Shown here one piece after another: positions 1 through 8,739 of a stretch of 64,000 nucleotides of DNA (position 1 is the first letter of the stretch; every line of letters starts with the position of its first letter). The notes below the pieces were generated by a model that searched no databases, was not told the origin of the DNA, and saw only the letters and a program-made list of their open reading frames with translations. Position numbers and translations under genes: made by a program. The DNA is from GM7GCV1 sp965221105 (GTDB taxonomy: Bacteria > Pseudomonadota > Gammaproteobacteria > Pseudomonadales > GM7GCV1), in NCBI GenBank assembly GCA_965221105.1, contig OZ244871.1, positions 868,001 to 932,000 of the forward strand, written 5' to 3'.

Positions 1-1169
1 GGGGAGCTCATCTCTATGATTGCAGTGGCAACAAATATCTGGACTATGTGCTTTCCTGGGGCCCCATGATCCTTGGTCACGCCCACCCGGAGGTGATTGA
101 AGCAGTGACCGAAGCTGCCAGATCGGGACTGAGTTACGGAGCACCGACCCGGATTGAAACCTTGCTGGCCGAGGAAGTCTGCACACTGGTTCCCGGCATT
201 GAGTTGCTGCGCATGGTGAATTCGGGTACCGAAGCGACCATGAGTGCACTTCGGCTGGCGCGTGGCTTCACCGGAAGGAACACGATTATCAAGTTCGAGG
301 GCTGTTATCATGGGCACTCCGACTCGTTGCTGGTTAAGGCTGGCTCGGGTGCGCTGACCTTGGGAGTACCCAGTTCCCCGGGCGTTCCCGAGAGTCTGGT
401 GCAGCACACCATGACACTCACCTACAACGACAGCGGGTCCGTCGAAGACGCTTTTTCAGCCCGTGGGGAAGAGATCGCCTGTGTCATTGTTGAACCGGTT
501 GCGGGCAATATGAACTGTATTCCTCCGGAATCCGGCTTTCTGGAGTGCCTGAGAGAACAGTGCACCCGCTATGGTTCAGTCCTGATTTTTGACGAGGTCA
601 TGACCGGGTTCAGGGTCGCTCTTGGCGGTGCCCAAGCGAAATATGGCGTTGTGCCCGACCTGACCTGCCTGGGCAAAGTGGTTGGCGGCGGCATGCCGGT
701 TGGTGCCTTTGGTGGACGACGGGACATCATGGAATATATTTCGCCCCTGGGACCCGTGTATCAGGCGGGCACACTGTCTGGCAATCCGGTCGCCATGGCT
801 GCCGGTCTCAAGACACTCCAGCTCATTCAGGAGGCCGGATTTTACGGGAGTCTGGAAGAGAAGGTGTCATACCTGACCAAGGGCTTGCGCACCATAGCCT
901 CGGGCAGGGGCATTCCGCTGACCACCAACCAGTCCGGCAGCATGTTCGGATTCTTTTTTACCAAGGCTGAACAGGTGACGCGCTATTCACAGGTCATGGA
1001 CTGCGACACCGAGCAGTTCGTACACTTCTTCCAGAGCATGCTCAATGCCGGAGTCTACCTGGCTCCCGCCGCCTTTGAAGCCGGGTTCATGTCAGCGGCC
1101 CATTCCACGGCCGATCTGGATTACACCCTTGAGCAGGCGGATGCGGCGCTGCGGTCGCTGAATCGATAA
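1..1169 (+). CDS. hemL: Glutamate-1-semialdehyde 2,1-aminomutase, 5' end cut by window
   Basis: PLP-dependent aminomutase that converts glutamate-1-semialdehyde to 5-aminolevulinate, the first committed tetrapyrrole precursor of the C5 pathway; cytosolic. The frame is open back to base 3 and reads GAHLYDCSGNKYLDYVLSWG, which is internal HemL sequence, so the true start lies upstream of the window. Visible motifs are the class-III aminotransferase FDEVMTGFR stretch and the PLP-lysine region CLGKVVGGGMPVGAFGG, followed by YQAGTLSGNP. The C-terminus is complete and ends in TAA. The following kinase gene starts 3 bases after the stop, so the two are probably co-transcribed. Identity is certain; only the N-terminal 30-40 residues are missing. 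Confidence 0.97.
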   Translation, partial: GAHLYDCSGNKYLDYVLSWGPMILGHAHPEVIEAVTEAARSGLSYGAPTRIETLLAEEVCTLVPGIELLRMVNSGTEATMSALRLARGFTGRNTIIKFEGCYHGHSDSLLVKAGSGALTLGVPSSPGVPESLVQHTMTLTYNDSGSVEDAFSARGEEIACVIVEPVAGNMNCIPPESGFLECLREQCTRYGSVLIFDEVMTGFRVALGGAQAKYGVVPDLTCLGKVVGGGMPVGAFGGRRDIMEYISPLGPVYQAGTLSGNPVAMAAGLKTLQLIQEAGFYGSLEEKVSYLTKGLRTIASGRGIPLTTNQSGSMFGFFFTKAEQVTRYSQVMDCDTEQFVHFFQSMLNAGVYLAPAAFEAGFMSAAHSTADLDYTLEQADAALRSLNR

Positions 1170-1172
1170 GTG

Positions 1173-2171
1173 ATGGCGTACGACATTCTGGGCATAGGCG
1201 CGGCCCTCGTGGACACCGAAATACTGGTTGACGACGAGGATCTGAACAACCTCAAGATCGACAAGGGTTTGATGACACTCTGTGATGAAGCCCAGCAGGG
1301 ACGCTATCTGCGCTACCTGCGAGAGCATATTGATCGGGCTCACAGAGCCTGTGGAGGGTCCGCTGCAAATTCAATGATAGCCTCCAGCCTGCTCGGGTGC
1401 AGGGTACACCTGACCTGCCAGGTGGCAGACGATTCCGACGGGAGGTTCTTCCTGCACGATCTGGGACATGCGGGTGTGTCATGCAACAGCAGGCATCAGG
1501 CGAGACCAGGTGTCACCGGGAAATGCCTCGTGATGGTGACTCCGGACGCGGAGCGAACCATGAATACCGCACTCTGTATCAGCGAAACACTGTCCACCAG
1601 AAACATAGAACCGGACATTTTTGAGAATGCCGGCTATCTGTATCTGGAGGGGTATCTGGCGACATCGACAAGCTGCATGGACGCGGCCATCTCCATGCGG
1701 GAACAGGCGCGCCAGAATGGTGCCGCTGTCAGTATCAGTCTGTCTGATCCCGGAATCGCGAAACATTTCGAACCGGAGTTACGTGCAATGATCGGCGGTC
1801 GGGCAGATCTGATATTCTGTAATGCACATGAGGCCATGCAGTGGACACACACCGACAGCATCAGCGACGCGGCTGAGAAGCTGAAAGAGGACACCCGCAC
1901 CTACGCCATTACGCTGGGCCCGGACGGAGCCTTGGTCTTTGATGGATCCGAGGCATGCCGAGTCGATTCACCGAGAGTCGAGGCCATCGATACGAACGGT
2001 GCCGGTGACATGTTTGCCGGAACTTTTCTTGCAGCCATCTGCCAGGGGAAGAACTTCGCCGAAGCGGCAGCACTGGCCTGCCAGGGCGCTGCGCAGGTTG
2101 TATCACGGATGGGTCCAAGGCTTGACAGCGACGGCTACGGGCTCATACGTGGCGCGCTTCAGTCCGGTTGA
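1173..2171 (+). CDS. PfkB/ribokinase-family sugar or nucleoside kinase
   Basis: A 332-residue cytosolic kinase of the ribokinase/PfkB superfamily. The N-terminal signature GGSAANSMIASSLLG and the C-terminal signature DTNGAGDMFAGTF, with the anion hole and catalytic Asp, are both clear. Its opening resembles proteins annotated as adenosine kinase, but substrate cannot be settled from sequence. An ATG three bases in is preferred over the preceding GTG, since both are in frame and adjacent. It follows hemL with almost no gap, so the pair looks like one transcript. The gene ends 9 bases before the convergent copper-chaperone gene, and I see no terminator in that gap. Confidence 0.85.
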   Translation: MAYDILGIGAALVDTEILVDDEDLNNLKIDKGLMTLCDEAQQGRYLRYLREHIDRAHRACGGSAANSMIASSLLGCRVHLTCQVADDSDGRFFLHDLGHAGVSCNSRHQARPGVTGKCLVMVTPDAERTMNTALCISETLSTRNIEPDIFENAGYLYLEGYLATSTSCMDAAISMREQARQNGAAVSISLSDPGIAKHFEPELRAMIGGRADLIFCNAHEAMQWTHTDSISDAAEKLKEDTRTYAITLGPDGALVFDGSEACRVDSPRVEAIDTNGAGDMFAGTFLAAICQGKNFAEAAALACQGAAQVVSRMGPRLDSDGYGLIRGALQSG

Positions 2172-2179
2172 GACCGGAG

Positions 2180-2611
2180 CTATCTCTGCTCAACCCGTGC
2201 CGACACCTGCTGAAGACTGCCATCATCGAACTCGAGGATCAGGTCCATCTGGCCGGAGCGGATCGCGGCGGGTTCGGGATCAAACAGCATCAGGTGGAGA
2301 CCTCCCTCGGTAAACAGGACGGCTTCCCCGGCGGGCAACGCTACCGACTCCATCTCCACCATGCGCATCATGGTGTCTTCCATGACATGTGTGTGCATTT
2401 CAATCCGGCTCGCAGAACCGGACTTTACTCCAACGAGCGCCCGAGCATCGGACCCCCCGTTGCTGAGCAGGAAATAACCTGCGCTGATCGATTGGCCCGG
2501 GATGGGCGCAACGATCCGGGCATCGCTGACGCGAATCTCCGCGAACACAAGGGCTGGCAGCACAAGGAGGAGGAGGGCTGGAATAATTTTCAATTGGGTG
2601 TCCTCAGACAT
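2180..2611 (-). CDS. PCu(A)C-family periplasmic copper chaperone
   Basis: A 143-residue exported protein. An N-terminal hydrophobic signal (IIPALLLLVLPALVFA) is followed by a beta-rich domain with the family's copper-binding pattern: EMHTHVM with later Met residues and a downstream HLML, i.e. the H-M-x(n)-M-x(n)-H-x-M arrangement. Family members deliver Cu(I) to the CuA centre of cytochrome oxidase, or act in periplasmic copper handling. No sco or cox gene is adjacent, so a role in oxidase assembly rests on family only. The gene is convergent with the PfkB kinase. Confidence 0.85.
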   Translation of the reverse strand: MSEDTQLKIIPALLLLVLPALVFAEIRVSDARIVAPIPGQSISAGYFLLSNGGSDARALVGVKSGSASRIEMHTHVMEDTMMRMVEMESVALPAGEAVLFTEGGLHLMLFDPEPAAIRSGQMDLILEFDDGSLQQVSARVEQR

Positions 2612-2651
2612 TCAGCAATGATTATTATAGGGTACTCTGCATACACAACCT

Positions 2652-3115
2652 GTAACTGCTCGCCCCCCTTGAGATCATAGGAAAGAGGTTCTCTGGTGTG
2701 TGCATTTCATGAGTGCACAGGGTCATGGGCACCACACAGTTCAGTTCCAAGGCGACGGCGGGGGTGTGTCAGGCGCTGATGCCGCCGGCGATCATGGCGG
2801 TGGAGTCCGGGTAGCCCATGGCGACGGTCAACACAGCATCGCTGCGCTCGGAGTTCGACGCGCTCAAGGGGCGCTTCGAGACGCTGTGCGCGGACGCCCA
2901 CGACCACGTCTGGGCCAAGCGCTTGGGCCACCTCCTGAGCGGAACCTGCCGAAGGGTCAGTGAACTCGGCACCAAGGCCCTCGACGAGGCCCACTGCCGA
3001 ATCTCAAGCTACCCAATCCATGGCCCACCAAGGCTACAATTTGCTGACCGCCATCCAGATCGCACTCAGCACCGCCGCCACAATGATCAAGCGGGAGAAG
3101 GGGGCAAGCAGTTAC
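2652..3115. mobile_element. Internally deleted IS66-type element (MITE-like copy 1)
   Basis: Begins GTAACTGCTCGCCCCCCTT and ends with a matching inverted end (..GGGGGCAAGCAGTTAC). Inside are three pieces of the transposase found at 51.7-53.1 kb, joined in order. On the plus strand these are the N-terminus (MATVNTASLRSEFDALKG), then a middle block (HVWAKRLGHLLSGTCRRVSEL), then the C-terminal block (MAHQGYN.LTAIQIAL). Roughly 1.2 kb of the parent is missing. No 8-bp target duplication is visible. It cannot encode a transposase; it could only move in trans. Confidence 0.85.
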
Positions 3116-3227
3116 GCTGGATCATTGATCGCGGTCGTTGCACCAGCTTTCTACCTGCTGTTTTGTGGAGCCGTATCGCCGTCTGCAGAGGAAATCTGGG
3201 CACTTGCACAACAGAAGTCATCAGCGA

Positions 3228-3830
3228 TCAGAAGCTGCCGCAAGTTCCAGTTCCAGTTCCCAAGCCCTGGTACTTGTTGACCTTGATTTGGGGGGTATCA
3301 ATCTCCACCCATAGTTGATCTGTTATGCCATAGCCTTTTGGCTGCATCGCCTTGAACGTGCCTGAACCTGCGGTCGACATAGTCGACGTCCAGTAGACGT
3401 TCCCAATATGATCTTCGCCAGCCTCAACAGTGACGCCGCGGAAGACGTTGGTAGGATTTCCATTGAAGTCCGTGTATCTCATGGCCGGGTATCCATTGAC
3501 ATCTTTGGCGATGAGCCACGCGCTAATATTTTCTGACCCAGGAGTAGGATTTCCTTCATCATCCAAAGTTGTTGTACCATACGAGATAGATGCAACACCA
3601 TTCATTCCGTCTGCGTTCACAGTAGCTTTGATACAGACGCGCTGGCCCCAATCCTCTATCGCCTGCGATTCGTTCCTGGCAACCGCGGTGGTGTCAACAT
3701 TCTTAAAAAAATCCTGCGCCGTTTGCGCCATTACTGCAGTTAGCGGAGACAGCATCAATGCCGCAAGCGCGATGGCGGGTGCCGTCAGTCGTTTACGGGG
3801 GGGGGGGGGTAATTTGCTTATTGTGTTCAT
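3228..3830 (-). CDS. Putative secreted protein of unknown function with poly-C tract near start
   Basis: A 200-residue protein I do not recognise. After MNTISKL comes a Pro run encoded by 13 consecutive C, then RKRLTAP, a hydrophobic segment and a good signal-peptidase site (VMA-Q). The mature part contains two Cys (RVCIKATV near its start and GTCGSF at the very end) that could pair, and is rich in Gly, Thr and Asn, as in exported adhesin-like or pilin-like proteins. The ATG at 3830 is preferred over an in-frame ATG four codons upstream because it directly opens the signal peptide. Copy number of C in the tract decides whether the frame is open. Both neighbours are mobile-element debris. Confidence 0.6.
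   Translation of the reverse strand: MNTISKLPPPPRKRLTAPAIALAALMLSPLTAVMAQTAQDFFKNVDTTAVARNESQAIEDWGQRVCIKATVNADGMNGVASISYGTTTLDDEGNPTPGSENISAWLIAKDVNGYPAMRYTDFNGNPTNVFRGVTVEAGEDHIGNVYWTSTMSTAGSGTFKAMQPKGYGITDQLWVEIDTPQIKVNKYQGLGTGTGTCGSF
3797..3809. repeat. 13-base G homopolymer (poly-C on the coding strand)
   Basis: Thirteen consecutive G on the plus strand, inside codons 8-12 of the secreted protein encoded on the minus strand. Tracts of this length in early codons are typical slipped-strand contingency sites. With 13 units the frame is open; 12 or 14 would close it. Confidence 0.9.
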
Positions 3831-4145
3831 AGTTCTGTCCAAAGTTAGTAACTATCAGATGGTTTTGTACTTGAATTATTGGGAATTTGCAAGTACTTGT
3901 GAGGGATTTGCGCTGTAGGGTTTTTCGCCACGCCCGATGTCATTGATGGAGCAACGGTTGGCCTGCTGGAGTACACGCTGGGACGTCAAGACGGTTCGCA
4001 GGGCCAACAATGCCTCTGGATCCGGCCCATATGAGAACGAGTGTCGTTTGGACGCGCCGGACGGGCAGGCACCCTCCCAGGGGAAGGCCCGGCCGATGCA
4101 TTGTTAACCTATCACCACCCCACACATGACGCAGTGTTGTTGTGA

Positions 4146-5142
4146 TCATCCAGAGTTCCAGTCCTCTACAGTGATTTTTCCAGCTGTGAGCGCCCTGAGT
4201 GTCCGTATGCCAGCCATGACCTCGACGGTGCCGAGCCAGAGGAGCTTGGTTCCGGGAACCGGCTGTCGTGTGCTTGGCTGAAAGCCGGCCAGCCTGCCCA
4301 GGTTCACCACATACTCACGGATGCTCAGATCAGGTGGTGCCCTGATCGGCATCTTCGGATACAGATCGTGCAGCAGCAGCTGACAGGTAGCGATCTCCTC
4401 AGGTTCGACGACCTCCCGAGCGGGCGTGTCGGGTTCGTGCTTCGCACGCCGCTGCAGATCGAACACGCGCCAGGCCGTCACCGCATCACAGGCCATGCAC
4501 TTGAGCAGGGCCTCAGTATCATCGAACTGCCGCTTCTCGATCTCACAGCCGCTGTTCAGGACTCTGAAGTACTCCTCAATGCCCCAGCGGGTCTCATACC
4601 AGCGGCAGATGCGCAGGGCCGTGTCGGCATCGACCTCCCCCTCGGTACACAGCAGCAGCCAGTTCACCGGCTCCCTGATCTGCTCGGGCGGGTCATCCTC
4701 AGTGATGGACACCGCGATCACCGGCAGACTGTCATGGCCGTGTCGTCCCCGCCGGTGCCTTCAGGTGAACGCGTGCAATCCGCAGCCCCACCTGATCGGC
4801 CAGCGCGTGCTGGCGCTCACACATCGCCCAGTCATCCCCCTCCCGGTCACAGACCGTCACCACCCGGGTCGGTGCCGGTACCGGAGCCTCGCCCTCAGCC
4901 ATCAGCCTCCGGGTGTCAGCGCAGGCACTCGCCAGCTCCCCGGCCAGCTCCAGCCCCTCCACCCAGCGGACGGACTCTGTCAGCTGCGCATCATCTGCAG
5001 CACGGGCGCGGAAGTGACCGTCGATCTCCAGCACCCCAAGCACCCGGCTGCCAGTCTCTGAGAACGCCACACTGGCATGGGCACAGATCCCCCGGGCCGT
5101 GCCACCGATGGAGGTCAGCCCCCTGGTCACCACGCTGTGCAA
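4146..5142 (-). pseudogene. IS4-family transposase, frameshifted and N-terminally truncated
   Basis: Two consecutive frames together give the middle and end of a Tn5/IS4-type DDE transposase. The first (5142 to about 4732) carries GLTSIGGTARGICAHAS and the second-Asp motif VVTVCDREGDDW. The second (4721 to 4146) carries the Y-(2)-R-(3)-E box as WYETRWGIEEYFRVLNSG and ends VEDWNSG. A frameshift near 4725 separates them. About 120 N-terminal residues, including the first catalytic Asp, are absent: homology stops at 5142, where a recombinase fragment on the other strand begins. It is inactive. Confidence 0.85.
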
Positions 5143-5143
5143 T

Positions 5144-5299
5144 CCTGCAGATCCAGATGAGAGCCCGGATATTTTCTTCGCTCAGCATGTGCTCGGGCAC
5201 GCCAATATCCAGACCACACGAAATTACGTTGAGCCGCATGTGAGTTCCCGGCGGGAGTACATGGAGCGAATGCTTAACAGGAGAGGCTCACGTGGCTGA
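5144..5299 (+). pseudogene. C-terminal remnant of a tyrosine recombinase/integrase
   Basis: About 50 residues ending in a stop: HVLGHANIQTTRNYVEP followed by a basic tail (SSRREYMERMLNRRGSRG). LGHANIQTTxxY is the hallmark of the tyrosine-recombinase active-site end, with the last His/Trp position and the nucleophilic Tyr. Everything upstream is missing and replaced by the IS4 remnant, which points to an insertion followed by deletion. This may be all that is left of an integrated element. Confidence 0.75.
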
Positions 5300-5509
5300 G
5301 GCGGATCCTGCGTGAACTGCGCACAGCCCGTGAATTGACTGGAGCCGGGGATTGACGCGTCCCCTGTCAGGGTGAATACTCCCTCCCATACCATCATCCG
5401 GAACCCGCACAGGTCGAGCAGGCCGGACATTCGCTCCTGTGCGCGATGTCACGACGACCGGGCGCGGTATAGGCTTTTTGAACTCTGAACGGGAGGAATC
5501 ACGCCATGC

Positions 5510-5692
5510 ATGAACGGTGAACGCAACATCGGCGACAGAATTGGCAGGTTTTTAGTCTTTGCAGTGCTGTCGTTCATCACATTTGGAATCTATCCGGTGT
5601 ACTTTGTGGTGACTCGAATCGAGGAGCAGAATGTTCTGCTGGAGCAGATTCTGTCACAGGCCAGGCGCAACGAGAAAGAGTGGACGGATTGA
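5510..5692 (+). CDS. Small single-span membrane protein, DUF4234-like
   Basis: Sixty residues: a short polar head, one hydrophobic span (FLVFAVLSFITFGIYPVYFVV), then a charged amphipathic helix (RIEEQNVLLEQILSQARRNEKEW). A GGGAGGA sequence about 10 bases upstream supports the start; an out-of-frame ATG overlaps it four bases earlier. The TFGIYPVYF stretch resembles small DUF4234-type membrane proteins, but the match is short. No partner gene is apparent. Confidence 0.5.
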   Translation: MNGERNIGDRIGRFLVFAVLSFITFGIYPVYFVVTRIEEQNVLLEQILSQARRNEKEWTD

Positions 5693-5815
5693 GAAACGAC
5701 TTAAAACGGACAGACAGGAGCATCAACCTCCTTCGGTGCAGCTCTCGCCATCCTCTTGCGCTCTACGCCAGACTCGGAAGTACTCACGATTTCGCGCAAC
5801 CCCTAATACTCATGC

Positions 5816-6166
5816 TCAAGCAGCACGCATATGCATATCCATGTGGATATCCAAGTAGGGACAGCACACTCTTCCAGAGTCGGTCCTCTCTATCAGACCC
5901 AATTCCAACAATACCTGGATATCATCATGCACGCGACGCACATCCCGCTCTATTGTGCGGGCAACCTCCCTGACGCCCATCTCACCAGCGCCCTGTAACG
6001 CATTGACGAGCGCCCATCTCCTGGCAGTTAACTTGCCAAAAAATAATTCAGGGGATGCGAAACTGAGTTTCTCACCAAGCTTTTCTCCCTTGAAGGCCTG
6101 TTTGGCATTCTGTGCAAGTTGGCCTTTCCAATCAGGCTCGATAGTGATGGTTAAACTGCGGCTCAT
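5816..6166 (-). CDS. TumA-like HTH antitoxin/transcriptional regulator
   Basis: A 116-residue protein with a winged-helix core (RRWALVNALQGAGEMGVREVARTIERDVRRVHDDIQVLLELGLIER) of the MarR-like HVO_A0114 type that RefSeq pairs with TumE proteins. It begins 3 bases after the TumE-like gene ends, so it is the second gene of a two-gene operon. By family it would bind and neutralise the toxin and repress the shared promoter. The C-terminal tail (YLDIHMDMHMRAA) is unusual and may be slightly extended. Confidence 0.75.
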   Translation of the reverse strand: MSRSLTITIEPDWKGQLAQNAKQAFKGEKLGEKLSFASPELFFGKLTARRWALVNALQGAGEMGVREVARTIERDVRRVHDDIQVLLELGLIERTDSGRVCCPYLDIHMDMHMRAA

Positions 6167-6169
6167 GGG

Positions 6170-6454
6170 TTACCTCCGATTTTTCACCTCGCGAATAAAG
6201 TCTCCTATCACCTGGTCGACGCTCACAAACTTGTATGAAAATTCGTTTCCATCTAAATGACAATGATCACCTTTGCCACGTTCGTTATCGTATCCGACTA
6301 CCCTTACCCCTTTCACTATATAGACCAATCGGTATTTTAAACGATGTTCACCAGGTGGCACTGGCTTCGGTACGCGCCAGATCACCATCTCCAAGGTCTC
6401 TTCATCAGAAAGGATGTCTTTTCGCCTGAGCAGTAATTCAGCTTGAAGCGTCAT
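6170..6454 (-). CDS. TumE-family (DUF6516) toxin
   Basis: About 94 residues starting MTLQAELLLRRKD, with the family features: an N-terminal strand-helix rich in Leu/Arg, then VIWRVPKPVPPGEHRLKYRLVYI, then RVVGYDNERGKGDHCHL and a basic end. Family members are the toxin half of TumE/TumA pairs; biochemical activity is poorly known. The frame is open to 6514, but the ATG at 6454 is preferred. It fits the family's N-terminus, and a promoter/operator lies directly upstream, with predicted transcription starting at or next to this ATG. It is co-transcribed with the HTH gene. Confidence 0.75.
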   Translation of the reverse strand: MTLQAELLLRRKDILSDEETLEMVIWRVPKPVPPGEHRLKYRLVYIVKGVRVVGYDNERGKGDHCHLDGNEFSYKFVSVDQVIGDFIREVKNRR

Positions 6455-6489
6455 GTTGTCAATTATGACAACATATGTGGTTCTGTCAA
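6455..6489 (-). promoter_or_regulatory. Promoter and operator of the TumE/TumA pair
   Basis: On the minus strand TTGACA (6489-6484), a 16-base spacer and CATAAT (6467-6462) form a near-consensus sigma-70 promoter. An 18-base inverted repeat, GTTGTC..6..GACAAC (6455-6472), covers the -10 and abuts the toxin ATG. Transcription would begin within a few bases of the ATG, which implies a leaderless or nearly leaderless mRNA and autorepression by the HTH protein. Confidence 0.6.
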
Positions 6490-6743
6490 CACAATTGCGC
6501 TCTGCGCCAGACATTAAAAGCGCGAAATGCAGCTGATACCAAAAGCCGAAGGCTCCGCATCAATAGCTTTATGATGACGCAGTCCTGGACAGTTTTGTCC
6601 GCAGTGTATCTTCAAACACTATTGACTTACCGTCTGTCTGATGATGGTAATACACACGAAAATCGCACTTTCCTGTGTTTTATCGTACGCCTTGGCTGTC
6701 ACACGCTGACAGAGTTACACCATGTCCTCTATACACCGAGCGC

Positions 6744-6881
6744 GACGGAATCAGCGCGATCAGCTCCTGACACACCCCCGCCGTCGCCTTGGAACTGAAA
6801 TATGCGGTGCCCATGGCCCTTCATGAAACGCACACATCATAGAATCGCCTCCCTATGACGTCAAGGGGGGTGAGTATTTAC
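6744..6881. mobile_element. Solo end of the IS66-type element
   Basis: Closely matches 53160-53300, the terminal part of the IS66-type element, including the shared stretch from the ATCAGCGCGATCAGC region to the end GGGGGGTGAGTATTTAC (one change from GTGAGTAGTTAC). The rest of the element is absent. It sits directly upstream of dsbD. The preceding stretch (about 6515-6743) holds nothing I recognise. Confidence 0.8.
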
Positions 6882-6968
6882 TGGAATTCTGCACTCCGGA
6901 TCACCGATAATGCGGGTCCGATCCCGAACAGCACCTCATATATCCGCACCCAGGAGCGCTGCCCCGGG

Positions 6969-8723
6969 ATGCTGAACGCCTGCACACCAGAAATGTTACA
7001 ACATCTACCACAACCCCTGTGCTTCCTGATGCTGGCCGTGCTGATGCCCCTATCAGCTGTCGCGCAGCCCCCTGGCGGGCGAACGGGCCTGGATCTGGAC
7101 AGTTTCGCCAATTCGGAGTTTCTGCCTGTCAAACAAGCCTACAGCCCGGATGCCTGGTTTGAGGGCGAGGACCTAGTCGTGCAGTGGACCATCGCACCGG
7201 GCTATTACCTGTACCGGGATCGTACCTTTTTTTCTGCATCTGACCTGACATTCGGTGAGCCGGTATTTGCCGAGGGACTGCTCATTGAAGATGAGTTCTT
7301 TGACACGCAGATGGTGGTCTACTACGGAGAAACCCGGATGCGATTGCCCGATATTGCCGGACAGGGTCTGGTGACAATCGAGGCCCAGGGTTGTGCCGAC
7401 GCAGGGCTGTGCTATCCACCCACCGATTTCTGGCTGGAGGTGGATACGGCTGCGCAGACCCTGATCTATCATCAGGAGCAGCCGGACGGTCTGGCACTGA
7501 GCGACGGCACTGCCACGCACGGTGCCGCTCAAACGCCCATGTATCTGTGGCTGGCGCTGATCATGGCCTTTACGGGAGGTCTGATCCTAAACCTCATGCC
7601 CTGTGTGTTTCCCGTCCTTGCGATCAAGGCCCTCAAGATAGTCAGCAGTTCTGAAAACCTTGCCCACAGGGCAGGTGAAGCCGGAGCCTATACAGCAGGC
7701 GTTCTCGTCACTGTACTCAGCATGGCGGGCATTCTGATCGCGCTGCGCGCTGGCGGCACCCAGATCGGCTGGGGGTTCCAGCTTCAATCCCCGGAGATTG
7801 TCTTCCTGCTTACCCTGCTGTTTTTTGTGATTGGTTTGAGTTTTTCAGGTTGGATACAGATTGGGACCAAACTCATGGGAACAGGCCAGAGCCTCACTGA
7901 AGATGGCAAGCCGCTGGCCTCCTTCTGTACCGGAGCGCTTGCCATGGTCGTCGCCAGCCCCTGCTCTGCTCCCTTCATGGCAGCGGCGCTTGGTTATGCC
8001 ATTGGTCAACCGGCTCTGATTTCACTGGCGGTCTTTGCCAGCCTCGGCCTGGGCGTGGCCACGCCGCTGATTCTGCTCTACCTGATACCTGGTGTAGCTT
8101 CATTTCTGCCCAGGGCCGGTGCCTGGATGGAAACGCTCAAGCAGTTCCTGGCGTTTCCGATGTACCTGACCTGCGTCTGGCTGATTTGGGTGCTGACCGC
8201 CCAGGTTGGCACGACCGGTGCTGCCCTGGTTCTGGCATCCCTGTGCCTGGTCGCCATGGCAGCCTGGGCCCACAATCTGCCGCGAGGGTCTCGTACCTGG
8301 CTATTCAGAATCATGACCCTGCTGTGTCTGGGCTGCGCCGTTGTCCTCGCATCGGCAGGACTTGCGCAGGAAAAGGACTCTCCAGCCGGGTCCACGACAC
8401 CATTTGTGCTGGCTGACCTTGATCGCCTGGTCGGGGGTGATCGGGCCGTATTTCTGGATGTGACCGCCGACTGGTGCATCACCTGCAAGTTCAATGAGGC
8501 GCGGGTATTGGAGCATTCAGAGGTCAAGGCTCTTTTTCAGAGCCAATCCGTGGCCTATGTGGTCGCCGACTGGACCAACGGAAATCCCGATATCAGTGCC
8601 CTGCTAGACCGCTATCAGCGGGTGGGTATTCCCCTGTATCTCTACTTTCCGGCAGGACAGAGAACACCCGAGATTCTGCCGCAGATTCTGACCAGGGAGA
8701 TGCTGCGGGAACTGCTGATGTAA
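6969..8723 (+). CDS. dsbD: Thiol:disulfide interchange protein DsbD
   Basis: A 584-residue inner-membrane reductase that passes electrons from cytosolic thioredoxin to periplasmic DsbC/DsbG and cytochrome maturation proteins. A signal peptide ends near AVAQ. Next is the periplasmic alpha domain with its Cys pair (GCADAGLCYPP), then the eight-span beta domain with redox Cys in NLMPCVFPVLAIK and VASPCSAPFM. The C-terminal thioredoxin-like gamma domain carries ADWCITCKFNE. The frame is open from 6855, but ATG at 6969 gives a sensible signal peptide. Length is typical. The promoter region has been replaced by an IS66 end, and the gene stands alone. Confidence 0.95.
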   Translation: MLNACTPEMLQHLPQPLCFLMLAVLMPLSAVAQPPGGRTGLDLDSFANSEFLPVKQAYSPDAWFEGEDLVVQWTIAPGYYLYRDRTFFSASDLTFGEPVFAEGLLIEDEFFDTQMVVYYGETRMRLPDIAGQGLVTIEAQGCADAGLCYPPTDFWLEVDTAAQTLIYHQEQPDGLALSDGTATHGAAQTPMYLWLALIMAFTGGLILNLMPCVFPVLAIKALKIVSSSENLAHRAGEAGAYTAGVLVTVLSMAGILIALRAGGTQIGWGFQLQSPEIVFLLTLLFFVIGLSFSGWIQIGTKLMGTGQSLTEDGKPLASFCTGALAMVVASPCSAPFMAAALGYAIGQPALISLAVFASLGLGVATPLILLYLIPGVASFLPRAGAWMETLKQFLAFPMYLTCVWLIWVLTAQVGTTGAALVLASLCLVAMAAWAHNLPRGSRTWLFRIMTLLCLGCAVVLASAGLAQEKDSPAGSTTPFVLADLDRLVGGDRAVFLDVTADWCITCKFNEARVLEHSEVKALFQSQSVAYVVADWTNGNPDISALLDRYQRVGIPLYLYFPAGQRTPEILPQILTREMLRELLM

Positions 8724-8739
8724 ACACCGTACACCGAAT

